Part shown: positions 43,776 through 53,266 of the stretch, piece after piece | Numbering within the stretch: the first letter of the stretch is position 1 | Layout of the letters: every line of letters starts with the position of its first letter | Assembly: GCF_000718785.1 (NCBI RefSeq) | Contig: NZ_JOCA01000002.1 | Span: 434,001 to 498,000, forward strand | Origin: Streptomyces sp. NRRL WC-3626 | GTDB taxonomy: Bacteria > Actinomycetota > Actinomycetes > Streptomycetales > Streptomycetaceae | Length of the DNA stretch: 64,000 bases | Direction of reading: 5' to 3' | Program-made: the position numbers and the translations under genes | The notes under the pieces: model-generated | The model's input: only the letters and a program-made list of their open reading frames with translations | Told to the model about the DNA's origin: nothing | Databases searched by the model: none

Positions 43776-43873
43776 GTCACCCGCATCGGCCCGCCCGCCG
43801 TCGTCCGCTCGCCCTCGCCGCGCCGTTGCCCACGGCCTCCTCACTGCTCGCGGAAGCCGCGAAGTTCAGCTGC

Positions 43874-44260
43874 TCATGTGGCGGCATCCAGGCTCGTCGA
43901 GCAGGTGGCTGGGGAGGTCGCGGACTCGGTCGCGAGGCCGATCAGCTCCTCAAGCCGGTCGTGAGCCCTGGTCAGGTCGTCGATCTGGGTCCGGATGCGG
44001 TCGCGTTCGTCCTTGAGCCGCTGTGTCATCCGCGGGGTCGCGACGAGGGTGTCCAGGAAGGGCAGAACCTGCAGGATGGCTTTGCTGCTCAGCCCGGCCG
44101 AGTAGAGAAGCTGGATGAACCTCACCCGCTCGACGGCGGACTCGGGATACCGCCGGTGGCCGCTGGGGCTGCGGTCGGCGACGACGAGCCCCTGCTCTTC
44201 GTAGTACCGCAGCGCACGGACGCTGACCCCGGCGCCTTCGGCCACTTTTCCGATACGCAT
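43874..44260 (-). CDS. MerR-family regulator
   Basis: 128 residues. RIGKVAEGAGVSVRALRYYEEQGLV and SGHRRYPESAVERVRFIQLL form the MerR winged HTH, followed by the dimerisation coiled coil (RLKDERDRIRTQIDDLTRA). No conserved cysteines for metal or iron-sulfur binding remain, so the effector is an organic molecule or unknown. ATG 44260 follows GGGAGG. It controls, by position, the divergent SDR gene through the 18-bp palindrome at 44288. Confidence 0.93.
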   Translation of the reverse strand: MRIGKVAEGAGVSVRALRYYEEQGLVVADRSPSGHRRYPESAVERVRFIQLLYSAGLSSKAILQVLPFLDTLVATPRMTQRLKDERDRIRTQIDDLTRAHDRLEELIGLATESATSPATCSTSLDAAT

Positions 44261-44282
44261 GGCGCCTCCCGGCGGTTGGGAC

Positions 44283-44314
44283 TTGATCCTCACGTCGACG
44301 TGAGGTTTTAGCGT
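44283..44314 (+). promoter_or_regulatory. MerR-type promoter with 18-bp perfect palindrome
   Basis: CCTCACGTCGACGTGAGG (44288-44305) lies between TTGATC (44283-44288) and TAGCGT (44309-44314), a 20-bp spacer. Long spacers with a centred dyad are the mark of MerR-activated promoters; the site resembles the SoxR operator. The SDR ATG (44322) is at the predicted start of transcription. Confidence 0.8.
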
Positions 44315-44321
44315 ACGCCGT

Positions 44322-45029
44322 ATGAACATCCACGGAGCCACCGCGCTCGTCACCGGAGCCAGCCGCGGCATCGGCCGCCACCTCGCCGCCCAGCTCGTCG
44401 AGCGGGGTGCGAAGGTCTACGCAACCGCCCGTCGACCCGAATCGATCGACCTCGATGGCGTGGAGGTCCTCGCCCTGGACATCGCCGATCCGGCCGCCGT
44501 CGCGGCGGCGGCCCGCGCGGCGGACGACGTCGACCTGCTCGTCAACAACGCCGGGATCCCAGGAGGCACCCTGCTCGGCGACCTGGAGGCCGTCCGCGCC
44601 GTGCTGGACGTGAATTTCTGGGGCACGCTGTCCATGGCCCGCGCGTTCGCGCCGGTCCTCGCGGCGAACGGCGGGGGCGCCATGGTGAACATCGCCTCGT
44701 CGGCGTCCTGGTTCGTCTTCCCCGGCAGCAGCGCCTACGCGGTCTCGAAGGCCGCGGTCTGGAGCATGGGCAACGCCCTGCGTCAGGAACTGGCCGGGCA
44801 GGGCACCAGTGTCGTCTCGGTCCACCTCGGAGCAGCCGACACGGACATGGTGAAGGGCCTGGACGTACCCAAGACGGCCCCGGCCGATGTCGCCCGCCTC
44901 GCCCTCGACGGTGTCCAGACCGATGCGTTCGAGGTGGTCGTCGACGAGTTCACCGCGATGGTCAAGGCGTCGCTGAGCAAGGATCCCCGCGACTTCGACA
45001 AGCAGTTCCAGCAGTTCCTGAACGCCTGA
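44322..45029 (+). CDS. Short-chain dehydrogenase/reductase
   Basis: 235 residues of classical SDR type. Cofactor motif TGASRGIG, NNAG, catalytic Ser in IASSAS and YxxxK in YAVSK are intact; Arg/Arg after strand 2 (ATARRPE) favours NADP(H). Substrate not evident. Divergent from its probable MerR activator. It ends before a strong hairpin at 45174. Confidence 0.93.
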   Translation: MNIHGATALVTGASRGIGRHLAAQLVERGAKVYATARRPESIDLDGVEVLALDIADPAAVAAAARAADDVDLLVNNAGIPGGTLLGDLEAVRAVLDVNFWGTLSMARAFAPVLAANGGGAMVNIASSASWFVFPGSSAYAVSKAAVWSMGNALRQELAGQGTSVVSVHLGAADTDMVKGLDVPKTAPADVARLALDGVQTDAFEVVVDEFTAMVKASLSKDPRDFDKQFQQFLNA

Positions 45030-45173
45030 CCACAGGGGCCAGGAGATCGATGACGTTCATCCGGCCTTGAAGCCCTGGTCCACCACTGCCTTCCCCAGGC
45101 GCATCCCGCACCGGGCCCGCCTTTCGGCATGAACATGAGGTCGCCCGGACGGGGATCAGTACCACGATCGGGC

Positions 45174-45207
45174 GAAGAAGCCCGTCCCTCCAGGGACGGG
45201 CTTCTTC
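45174..45207. terminator. Strong hairpin in the SDR-phosphodiesterase gap
   Basis: GAAGAAGCCCGTCCCT and its complement form a 16-bp perfect stem with a 2-nt gap; the CTTCTTC side gives a weak U-rich end. The rest of 45030-45338 holds no gene I can support. Confidence 0.8.
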
Positions 45208-45338
45208 CGCGCGCCCTGCTCCGGTGAGGTGAACGACCGACGGCGGATCGGCCAACTCACCGCACCACCCTGCTCCTTGGCCACCACCGGACCTCATACT
45301 CTCCATGGTCCCGTACGGCCCTTCCAGGGAGGCAGAGC

Positions 45339-46202
45339 ATGGCCCTCACCACCCGTCGCAGAGCCCTCACCACCCTCGGCGCCGCCCTCGCCGGCACCGT
45401 CGTGCTGCCCGCCGCGCAGGCGCTGGCCGGCGAACAGAGGCACCGGCCCCGCCCGTTGTGGCGCGCCCACGCCCACAACGACTACGAGCACCCACGCCCC
45501 CTCCTCGACGCCCTCGACCACCGCTTCGGCAGCGTCGAGGCCGACATCTACCTGGTCGACGGTCAACTCCTCGTCGCCCACGACCCCGTGGACCTCGACC
45601 CGTCCCGCACGCTGAGGTCCCTGTACCTCGACCCGCTCGCCGCGCGCGTGCGGGCCAACCGCGGATCCGTGTACCGCGGGTACCACGAGCCGCTCCAGCT
45701 GCTGGTCGACATCAAGACCGAGGGGGCGGCCGCCTATCTCGAACTCGACCGCCAACTGCGTCGCTACGGCCATCTGTTCACCACCTGTGCGCACGGCAGG
45801 GTGCTGCCCGGGGCGGTCACCGTCGTCGTCTCCGGCGACCGCGCGGCCCGCCCGCCGATGGAGGCCCAGCGGGTGCGCCGCGCCTTCTACGACGGTCGGC
45901 TCACCGACCTCGGCACCACCGCACCCGCCTCCTTCGTCCCACTGATCAGCGACAACTGGACGCTCAGCTTCAGCTGGCAGGGCGTGGGCGCCTTCCCGGA
46001 GGCGGAGCGCCGGAAACTGCGCGCCATCGTGGGCACCGCCCACACGCGCGGGCAACGCGTTCGGTTCTGGGCCACCCCGGACCTGCCCGGCCCCGCCCGC
46101 GACGCACTCTGGGGCGAACTGGTGGCGGCGGACGTCGACCACCTCAACACCGACGACCTCGCGGGCCTGGAAGCCTTCCTCGACGCCCACCGGAGGGCGT
46201 GA
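45339..46202 (+). CDS. Secreted PI-PLC/GDPD-fold phosphodiesterase
   Basis: 287 residues. A Tat-type signal (TTRRRALTTLG, cleavage near AQALAG) precedes a TIM-barrel phosphodiesterase. RAHAHNDYEHPRPLLDAL, SVEADIYLVDGQLLVAHDP and LLVDIKTEG give the metal and catalytic acid-base positions of the glycerophosphodiester phosphodiesterase/PI-PLC group. Likely releases phosphate or headgroups from phospholipid breakdown products outside the cell. Monocistronic. Confidence 0.9.
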   Translation: MALTTRRRALTTLGAALAGTVVLPAAQALAGEQRHRPRPLWRAHAHNDYEHPRPLLDALDHRFGSVEADIYLVDGQLLVAHDPVDLDPSRTLRSLYLDPLAARVRANRGSVYRGYHEPLQLLVDIKTEGAAAYLELDRQLRRYGHLFTTCAHGRVLPGAVTVVVSGDRAARPPMEAQRVRRAFYDGRLTDLGTTAPASFVPLISDNWTLSFSWQGVGAFPEAERRKLRAIVGTAHTRGQRVRFWATPDLPGPARDALWGELVAADVDHLNTDDLAGLEAFLDAHRRA

Positions 46203-46304
46203 CACCACACGTTCGGCGGACAGGTCAGCCGCCCGGACGAACCCTCCGCTACGCCACACTTGCGGCCGAACGCCGCGAAACGGATGTGGCGGAGGAGGTT
46301 GACG

Positions 46305-46499
46305 ATGGCGATTTCCATCTCTGTGGTGCTGCTGCTCTCGGTCCTTGCGGTGATCTTCCTGCGCAACGGCGGGCTGAAGGTCTCCCACGCGCTGGTCTGT
46401 CTGCTGCTCGGCTTCTATCTGGCCAGCACGAGCATCGCGCCCACGATCCACAGTGGCCTCATGGCGACGGCCGACATCGTCGGCAGTCTGCGGCCGTGA
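46305..46499 (+). CDS. Small membrane protein
   Basis: 64 residues from ATG 46305, preceded by GGAGGAGG. Two hydrophobic segments (SISVVLLLSVLAVIFLR and VCLLLGFYLASTSIAP) separated by NGGLKVSHA. No family recognised; such short proteins of two helices recur in Streptomyces. Convergent with the next gene, the stops 6 nt apart. Confidence 0.8.
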   Translation: MAISISVVLLLSVLAVIFLRNGGLKVSHALVCLLLGFYLASTSIAPTIHSGLMATADIVGSLRP

Positions 46500-46505
46500 G
46501 GGGGT

Positions 46506-46901
46506 TCAGCGGTCGGCCACCGCGTCACGCGGCAGCACGGTGACGCGGTGGAAGTTGCAGCCGGCCGGTGCGGGCAGGGCGGACGGAGGCCGGTTCTGGT
46601 GGGCCTTGAGAGCGACGCTCACCAGACTCAGCAGCAGGTCGATGTCCGTGGCACAGTCGAGATGGACCGTCACCCAGCCCGAACCCGGCACCAGTTGTAT
46701 GGCACTCGAGCCGCCCAGGTCGTAGTGGAAGCGCTGGACGGCGCGTTGGGTGAGGTGGAGGTCCACGTCCCGCGCGGAGTGGAAGTGGACGATCTCGTCC
46801 CGGGCGCTTCGCAGCGCCTGCCCCGTACCGCAACGAGGCGGACAGGCCGAGAGATCGGGCCACGTGAGCAGTCGCTCCATGGCTCGCTGCGCCGGTGTCA
46901 T
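46506..46901 (-). CDS. Luciferase-domain (DUF5519-like) protein
   Basis: 131 residues. PPRCGTGQALRSARDEIVHFH, RDVDLHLTQRAVQRF and GSGWVTVHLDC match the Streptomyces family called luciferase family protein/DUF5519. It is a short domain of unknown activity; the name does not imply light emission. The ATG at 46901 is chosen because upstream translation loses conservation. No neighbour suggests a role. Confidence 0.75.
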   Translation of the reverse strand: MTPAQRAMERLLTWPDLSACPPRCGTGQALRSARDEIVHFHSARDVDLHLTQRAVQRFHYDLGGSSAIQLVPGSGWVTVHLDCATDIDLLLSLVSVALKAHQNRPPSALPAPAGCNFHRVTVLPRDAVADR

Positions 46902-47288
46902 GCGCCCATCGTCGCCTGCTCGGCGTCCGGCAACCAGAAGTTGTGCGATTCGTAATCGACTGGTGAGGTCGTGGACCCGCGCGGCCGCCCCGCGCGCCGG
47001 GCCGCCCGCCCTCGACGACACCACGGCCGGGGCCCCGCTCGCCCGGCCTCGACGCACCGGTGAACAGGCATGTCGGGCCACCTGGGCCGCCTTCGGGCCG
47101 GGTCTGCCCGCCCGGCTCGGCGACCGGTCGGGGGGAACGCCCCGCCCGACCGGGCCCTTTCGCCGGACTCGGCGACCCGTGGGGTCGGCTTCGCCCGGTC
47201 CCCTCGGTCGCCGGCCGGGCCGGGTCCGTTCGGCCAGGGGCGGCGACCGCCGGATCGGTTCGTTCGCTCGCCCCGGCCGCTCGTCGGG
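46902..47288. other. GC-rich non-coding spacer downstream of xylR
   Basis: 387 bp without a supportable gene. It is rich in short degenerate repeats of the type CGGCGACC, CCGGGCC and TCGCCCGG, and open frames across it do not keep normal codon bias. It may contain the xylR terminator. Confidence 0.45.
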
Positions 47289-48500
47289 TCAGGCCCGTTC
47301 GGCCACCGCCGCCGGGTCGTCCAGGACGCCCCGGACCACCGAGTGGGCCGCGCCCAGCAGCGGGCCCTCGGGGCCCAGCGGGGACACGGAGACGGGGCAG
47401 GGCGGTCCCGCGGTGCGCCGGGCCAGTTCGGAGCGGAGCGACGGCAGCAGCCAGGGGGCGAGCCCGGACAGGGCTCCGCCGAGTACCACGCTTTCGGGGT
47501 CCAGCAGGTTGACCGCTCCCGTGAGGGCGATCCCCAGCGCCGTTCCCGCCTCGTGCAGGGCGTCGCGTACCTCGGCGTCGCCCTGCTCGGCGCGGCCCGC
47601 GAGGAGGCCGACGCGGTCCTCGCCCGGCTCCAGTCCGGCCGCGCGCAGCACCGCGTCCTCACCGGCGTACTGCTCCAGACAGCCCCGTCCGCCGCAGGCG
47701 CACTGCGGCCCCTCGGGCCGTACCGGCACATGGCCCAACTCGCCCGCGAAACCGCGGTTCCCGTGCAGCAGCCGCCCGTCCACGACGACCGCCGCGCCGA
47801 TACCGACCTCGGCCGACACATGGAGGAAGTCACGCGGGGTGTCCTCGCCGAGCCACAGCTCGGCCAGCGCACCGAAGTTGGCCTCGTTCGCCACGGTGAG
47901 CGGCAGACCGGCCGGCAGCAGACCGCCGAGGTCCGTGTCGTGCCAGCCGAGGTTCGGGGCGCGTACGACGGTCCGCGCGTCACGCGCGACCAGACCCGGT
48001 ACGGCCACGGCGAGCCCCGCCGGCCACAGGCCCTCGCCCTCCGCCTCGGCGACGACCCGCTCCACCAGCCCGGTGAGTTCGCCGAGCACCGGCTCGGGGG
48101 AGCGGCCGCGGTTGGGTACGTGCCGGACCGCCCGGGACCGGACCCGCCCGCGCAGATCGACCGCGCAGACCGCGAGGTGGTCGACGCCCACCTCGGCGCC
48201 GATCCCGGCGGGGCCGCGCCCGCTGACCGCGAGCGCGAAGCCGGGACGGCCCACGCGTCCGGGCCGCTCGGGGCCCAGTTCCTCCAGCAGGCCCGAGCGG
48301 ATGAGTTCGTCGACCAGCGTGGACACGGCCGCGCGGGTCAGTCCGATCCGGGAGGCGACGGCGGCCCGGGACAGCGGCCCCTCGGCGCTGACGGTGTGCA
48401 TCACACGCGAGAGGTTGCGGCGGCGCATGCCCTGCTGCGTGTCGGGCAGCGCGCGCCCGGGACCGGCCGGGGGGCGGGCCTTGTGCGGCGGTGTGCTCAT
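47289..48500 (-). CDS. xylR: ROK-family repressor of xylose genes
   Basis: 403 residues: N-terminal winged HTH (RAAVASRIGLTRAAVSTLVDELIRSG), then a ROK sugar-kinase-like domain. The zinc motif CACGGRGCLEQYAG and GELGHVPV are present; the kinase phosphate loop is degenerate as in repressors. Position next to xylB and xylA makes xylose the likely inducer. Separated from xylB by 157 bp with a hairpin, so it may have its own promoter. Confidence 0.9.
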   Translation of the reverse strand: MSTPPHKARPPAGPGRALPDTQQGMRRRNLSRVMHTVSAEGPLSRAAVASRIGLTRAAVSTLVDELIRSGLLEELGPERPGRVGRPGFALAVSGRGPAGIGAEVGVDHLAVCAVDLRGRVRSRAVRHVPNRGRSPEPVLGELTGLVERVVAEAEGEGLWPAGLAVAVPGLVARDARTVVRAPNLGWHDTDLGGLLPAGLPLTVANEANFGALAELWLGEDTPRDFLHVSAEVGIGAAVVVDGRLLHGNRGFAGELGHVPVRPEGPQCACGGRGCLEQYAGEDAVLRAAGLEPGEDRVGLLAGRAEQGDAEVRDALHEAGTALGIALTGAVNLLDPESVVLGGALSGLAPWLLPSLRSELARRTAGPPCPVSVSPLGPEGPLLGAAHSVVRGVLDDPAAVAERA

Positions 48501-48595
48501 TCCTCCGTCGTTCCTCGGTCTCTGCGGCCGTCGGCGTACTGACGGCCGCTACGGCCTGCCGGCTTGTGCCTGTCGGCCGGTCGGTGTCCGCGGTT

Positions 48596-48630
48596 CGTGC
48601 CTGCCGGTCCGTGCGGGGCCGGCAGGCACG
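48596..48630 (-). terminator. xylB terminator hairpin
   Basis: Perfect 12-bp stem (CGTGCCTGCCGG / CCGGCAGGCACG), 11-nt loop, 27 bp beyond the xylB stop. Confidence 0.75.
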
Positions 48631-48657
48631 GTCGGCCGGGCCCACCGGCGGGTGCCG

Positions 48658-50103
48658 TCAGCCGGCGGTCGTGCCGCGGTTCAGCAGCGGGGCCGCGTCG
48701 GAGAGTATCCCGGCCAGCCTGGCCAGCGTCTCCTCGTCCCGCTCCACGGCTTCCAGCACCGGGCCCGCCGCCGTGTCCCAGCGCCGGGCGACCGCGGCCG
48801 GGTCCTCGCCGGTGAGCAGCCCGGCCGCCTGCGCCGCCGCCCCGAGCGCGACCAGTTCCTTCGCCTGCGGCACCTGCACGGCCCGCCCCGACAGCCGCCG
48901 TACGGTCTGCTGCCAGGCCGTGCCCCGGGCGCCGCCGCCGATCAGCAGCAGGGGCGCCGACGGGTCGGCGTCCTCGTCGAGGACGAGGTCCAGCGCGGCC
49001 AGCAGGGAGTACACGGCACCGTCGTAGGCGGCCTGGAGCAGCTGGCCGCCGGTGGTGTCGTGGCGCAGACCGTGCAGCAGGCCGGAGGAGTTGGGCAGGT
49101 TCGGGGTGCGCTCGCCGTCCAGGAAGGGCAGCAGCGTGACACCGCGCCCCGGTTCGACGGCCTCGCGGTCCAGGTTCAGCAGCGCCGCGACCCGGTCCAC
49201 GGCCAGCGTGCAGTTGAGCGTGCAGGCCAGCGGCAGCCAGTCGCCGCGCGCGTCGGCGAACCCCGCCACGGTGCCCGTCGGATCGGCCGGCCTGCGCTGC
49301 GTCACCGCGTACACCGTGCCCGAGGTGCCGAGGCTCATCACCGGCGTGCCGGGACGCACCCCGAGGCCCAGCGCGGCGGCCGCGTTGTCCCCGGTGCCGC
49401 ACGCCACCAGGGTGCCCTTGGAGAACGGCAGGCCGTGGCCGTCGCGCACGGTCCCGGCGACCTCGCCGGGCCGCACCACGCGCGGCAGCAGCGCCGGGTC
49501 GAGCCCCACGTGCGCGAGGATCTCCTCGTCGTACGCCTCCGTCCCCGAAGCCCACCAGCCGGTGCCGGAGGCGTCGCCGCGGTCGGTCGTGCCCTGCCCG
49601 GTGAGCCGCTCGGTGAGGTAGTCGTGGGGGAGGCGGACCGCCTTCGTCGCACGCACCGCGTCCGGCTCGTGCTCCGCCAGCCAGGCCCACTTGGTGACGG
49701 TGAAGGAGGCGGCGGGCACGCTTCCGGTGCGCTCGGCCCAGAACTTCGCGCCGCCCAGCTCCTCGATCAGGCGGCGGCCCTGCGGCGCGGAACGCACGTC
49801 GTTCCACAGCAGCGCCGGGCGGACCGGCTCCCCGTGCCGGTCCAGCGTGACCAGGCCGTGCTGCTGCCCGCCGATCGACACCGCGGCGGCCTCGTGCGCC
49901 GCCTCGCCGCACTGGCGCAGCGCCTCGGACAGGGCGTCCCACCACTGGCGCGGATCACTCTCCCGGCCCGCTCCCGACGTCACCGTGTGCGGGGCCTGGC
50001 CGCTCGCGACGACCCTGCCGGTGGCCACGTCGACGACCAGCGCCTTGGTGGACTGGGTGGATGTGTCCACGCCGACGACGAGCGGACCCTCGGCTGCTGA
50101 CAT
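48658..50103 (-). CDS. xylB: Xylulokinase
   Basis: Phosphorylates D-xylulose to xylulose 5-phosphate. 481 residues, FGGY family. VGVDTSTQSTKALVVD (phosphate 1), VSIGGQQHGLV, SLGTSGTVYAV (phosphate 2) and LLIGGGARGTAWQQ (adenosine loop) are intact. ATG 50103 follows AGGGAGAG. It is divergent from xylA across 113 bp of AT-rich regulatory DNA. Confidence 0.95.
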   Translation of the reverse strand: MSAAEGPLVVGVDTSTQSTKALVVDVATGRVVASGQAPHTVTSGAGRESDPRQWWDALSEALRQCGEAAHEAAAVSIGGQQHGLVTLDRHGEPVRPALLWNDVRSAPQGRRLIEELGGAKFWAERTGSVPAASFTVTKWAWLAEHEPDAVRATKAVRLPHDYLTERLTGQGTTDRGDASGTGWWASGTEAYDEEILAHVGLDPALLPRVVRPGEVAGTVRDGHGLPFSKGTLVACGTGDNAAAALGLGVRPGTPVMSLGTSGTVYAVTQRRPADPTGTVAGFADARGDWLPLACTLNCTLAVDRVAALLNLDREAVEPGRGVTLLPFLDGERTPNLPNSSGLLHGLRHDTTGGQLLQAAYDGAVYSLLAALDLVLDEDADPSAPLLLIGGGARGTAWQQTVRRLSGRAVQVPQAKELVALGAAAQAAGLLTGEDPAAVARRWDTAAGPVLEAVERDEETLARLAGILSDAAPLLNRGTTAG

Positions 50104-50139
50104 CGGTCTCTCCCTCTTCCGCACTCGGCGGGGTGTGTC

Positions 50140-51383
<1,244 letters not shown>

Positions 51384-51403
51384 CCCGGGGCCGTCACGCG
51401 TGA

Positions 51404-51436
51404 GGGCCCGCCGCGGGGGAATCCCACGGCGGGCCC
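51404..51436 (+). terminator. xylA terminator hairpin
   Basis: 10-bp perfect outer stem (GGGCCCGCCG / CGGCGGGCCC) with an inner GGG/CCC pairing, 20 bp after the xylA stop. Confidence 0.75.
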
Positions 51437-51566
51437 GAGGCACGCGCGGTGCGCCGTCCTGGGCGTGCGCTCCGCGCGGGGTACGACGGACTCATGGCAC
51501 GCGCGCCCTGAGTTCGTATCAACTTCCGTGCGGCGTCCTCGCGCGGCTCCCCTCCCGGCGAGGACC

Positions 51567-51965
51567 ATGGTGCGCATGGCCACGCCACCCGTACCGCCCC
51601 GGCCGCCGGACGGCGGCAGTTTCGGCCCGCCCGGATCGCCCGGATCGCCCAGGCCTCCGGGCGGACACAGGGCCGTGCTCCTCCTGTTCGCCGCTGTCGC
51701 GGTGATCGCGGCCGTGGCCGTCGTCGTACTGATGGCCGGGGGAGACGACGGCCCGCCGGACGGGACGCCGAGCGGGACGGCGACCGGCACCTCGCCGAAC
51801 CTCCCCACCCAGCTCCCCGGCGACCTGCCGAGCCTGCTCCCCTCCGGCTTCCCGACCGACCTCCCGTCGGACCTTCCCACCGAACTGCCGTCGGGCTTCC
51901 CGACCGGACTGCCGAGCGGCCTGGAGTCCCTCCTGCCGTCCCTGGGCGATGTGGAACTGCCCTGA
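51567..51965 (+). CDS. Single-pass membrane protein with Pro/Ser/Leu repeats
   Basis: 132 residues. A proline/glycine-rich cytoplasmic part (PPVPPRPPDGGSFGPPG), one membrane helix (AVLLLFAAVAVIAAVAVVVLM), then an extracytoplasmic tail of short LPS/LPT/FPT repeats (DLPSDLPTELPSGFPTGLPS). No family recognised. ATG 51567 has GAGG just upstream; a second ATG at 51576 is also possible. It is convergent with the SWIM gene. Confidence 0.65.
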   Translation: MVRMATPPVPPRPPDGGSFGPPGSPGSPRPPGGHRAVLLLFAAVAVIAAVAVVVLMAGGDDGPPDGTPSGTATGTSPNLPTQLPGDLPSLLPSGFPTDLPSDLPTELPSGFPTGLPSGLESLLPSLGDVELP

Positions 51966-51994
51966 CGGCACACCATGTCCGGCCTGGCCGGTGG

Positions 51995-53266
51995 TCAGCC
52001 CTCGGGGGTGCCCTGTGCCGTGGCCAGTGCCGTCGCCGGGTCCTGGGAGGGGTCCCCTGCCGGGGTCCAGCGTCCGCGTTCCCCGCGGTACGGCCACCAG
52101 CGCCCCTCGCGGTCCAGGCGCAGCTGGACGGGCGCACCGGCGACCGTCCACCGGTTGGCCCGGACCCGGAGCACCGGCCGCTCGTCCTCGTCCCACGCCG
52201 ACTCGAGAGCGGCACGCGCGCGTGCCAGCCGTTCGCCGTCCACGGCCCACTCCTCGTCGAGCACGGCCAGTGCCGCCGTTCCACCCTGCCGCCAGGCCCG
52301 TACGGCGACGGCCAGCTCCTCCCGGCTCCGCCCGGACCCCTCGGCGAGCCGTTCGGTCACCGCGCGGTGCGGCTCCCCGGCGGCCAGCCGCACCGCGTCC
52401 CGCGCGACGGTCGGCTCCGGTGCCACCGGCTGCCGTCCGTGCCCGTCCCGGAGCGCCTCCGCGAGCAGCCGATGGGCCTGTACGGCCGTCCGCGCGGCCA
52501 GGAACTCCAGCGCGGACGGATCCACACCGGCCGCGGGCGCGGCCTCGGTGTCCAGCGACGGCGGGGTCCCCGGCTCCGCGGGGAGCGCGGGCAGGGCCGG
52601 AAGGGACGGCAGGATGTCACCGGCCGCGTAGGCCTCGGCCGCGTCCACGCCGTCCGGCCCCTGGGCGGTCCGCCCCGCGGACGCCTCGCCCCGGGCCTGG
52701 AGGGCCTCCAGGAGGGCGCGCTCACCCCGCCCCCGCATCAGCAGGAGGACGAACGGGTCCTGGTCCAGCAGCCGGGCCATTTGGTAGCACAGCGCCGCCG
52801 TATGACCGCAGTGGTCCCAGGCACCGCACTCGCACTCCGGCTCCAGATCGCCCAGCCCCGGCAGCAGGTCGACGCCGGCCGACTCCGCGTCCTCGACCAG
52901 ATGCGTCGGCATCTCACGGTCGAGCAGCGCCGCGACATGCCCGGCCCGCTCCGCGGCCATCGCCAGGAACCGGTCCCACTGCTCCCCGGACAGCTCCTGC
53001 AGCAGTACGTCCGCGCGGTGGGGCGTACGGTCCCGGTCCTGTACGACCGCGGTGACGCGCCCCGGCCGTACGGACACCGCGCCGACCGCGCCCGCGCGGG
53101 CCAGCGCGCGGCCCGCCTTGAGCTGCCCGGAGTCCAGCGCCGTGCCCTCCAGCGCCGTCAGCCAGGCGCGGCCCCACCAGGTCACCGCGAAGGCACGCCC
53201 CCGCGCGGGCGGCAGCGCGGCGAACGTGCGCTCCGCGTCGGTCCCGTCATCGTCGTAGCGGGTCAT
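51995..53266 (-). CDS. SWIM zinc finger protein
   Basis: 423 residues. The SWIM motif CxCx(n)CxH is ECECGAWDHCGHTAA in the middle of the N-terminal half, a putative zinc site that binds DNA or protein. The remainder is alanine-rich and helical. Its ATG overlaps the stop of the upstream SNF2-type helicase by 4 nt (ATGA), so the two are made together and likely form one complex, a pairing seen across actinobacteria. Confidence 0.9.
   Translation of the reverse strand: MTRYDDDGTDAERTFAALPPARGRAFAVTWWGRAWLTALEGTALDSGQLKAGRALARAGAVGAVSVRPGRVTAVVQDRDRTPHRADVLLQELSGEQWDRFLAMAAERAGHVAALLDREMPTHLVEDAESAGVDLLPGLGDLEPECECGAWDHCGHTAALCYQMARLLDQDPFVLLLMRGRGERALLEALQARGEASAGRTAQGPDGVDAAEAYAAGDILPSLPALPALPAEPGTPPSLDTEAAPAAGVDPSALEFLAARTAVQAHRLLAEALRDGHGRQPVAPEPTVARDAVRLAAGEPHRAVTERLAEGSGRSREELAVAVRAWRQGGTAALAVLDEEWAVDGERLARARAALESAWDEDERPVLRVRANRWTVAGAPVQLRLDREGRWWPYRGERGRWTPAGDPSQDPATALATAQGTPEG

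Noticed and set aside
46898..47983. Long open frames on both strands over xylR and its spacer
   Set aside because: They are out-of-frame reads typical of GC-rich DNA, rich in Arg/Gly/Pro, while the ROK gene explains the coding signal.
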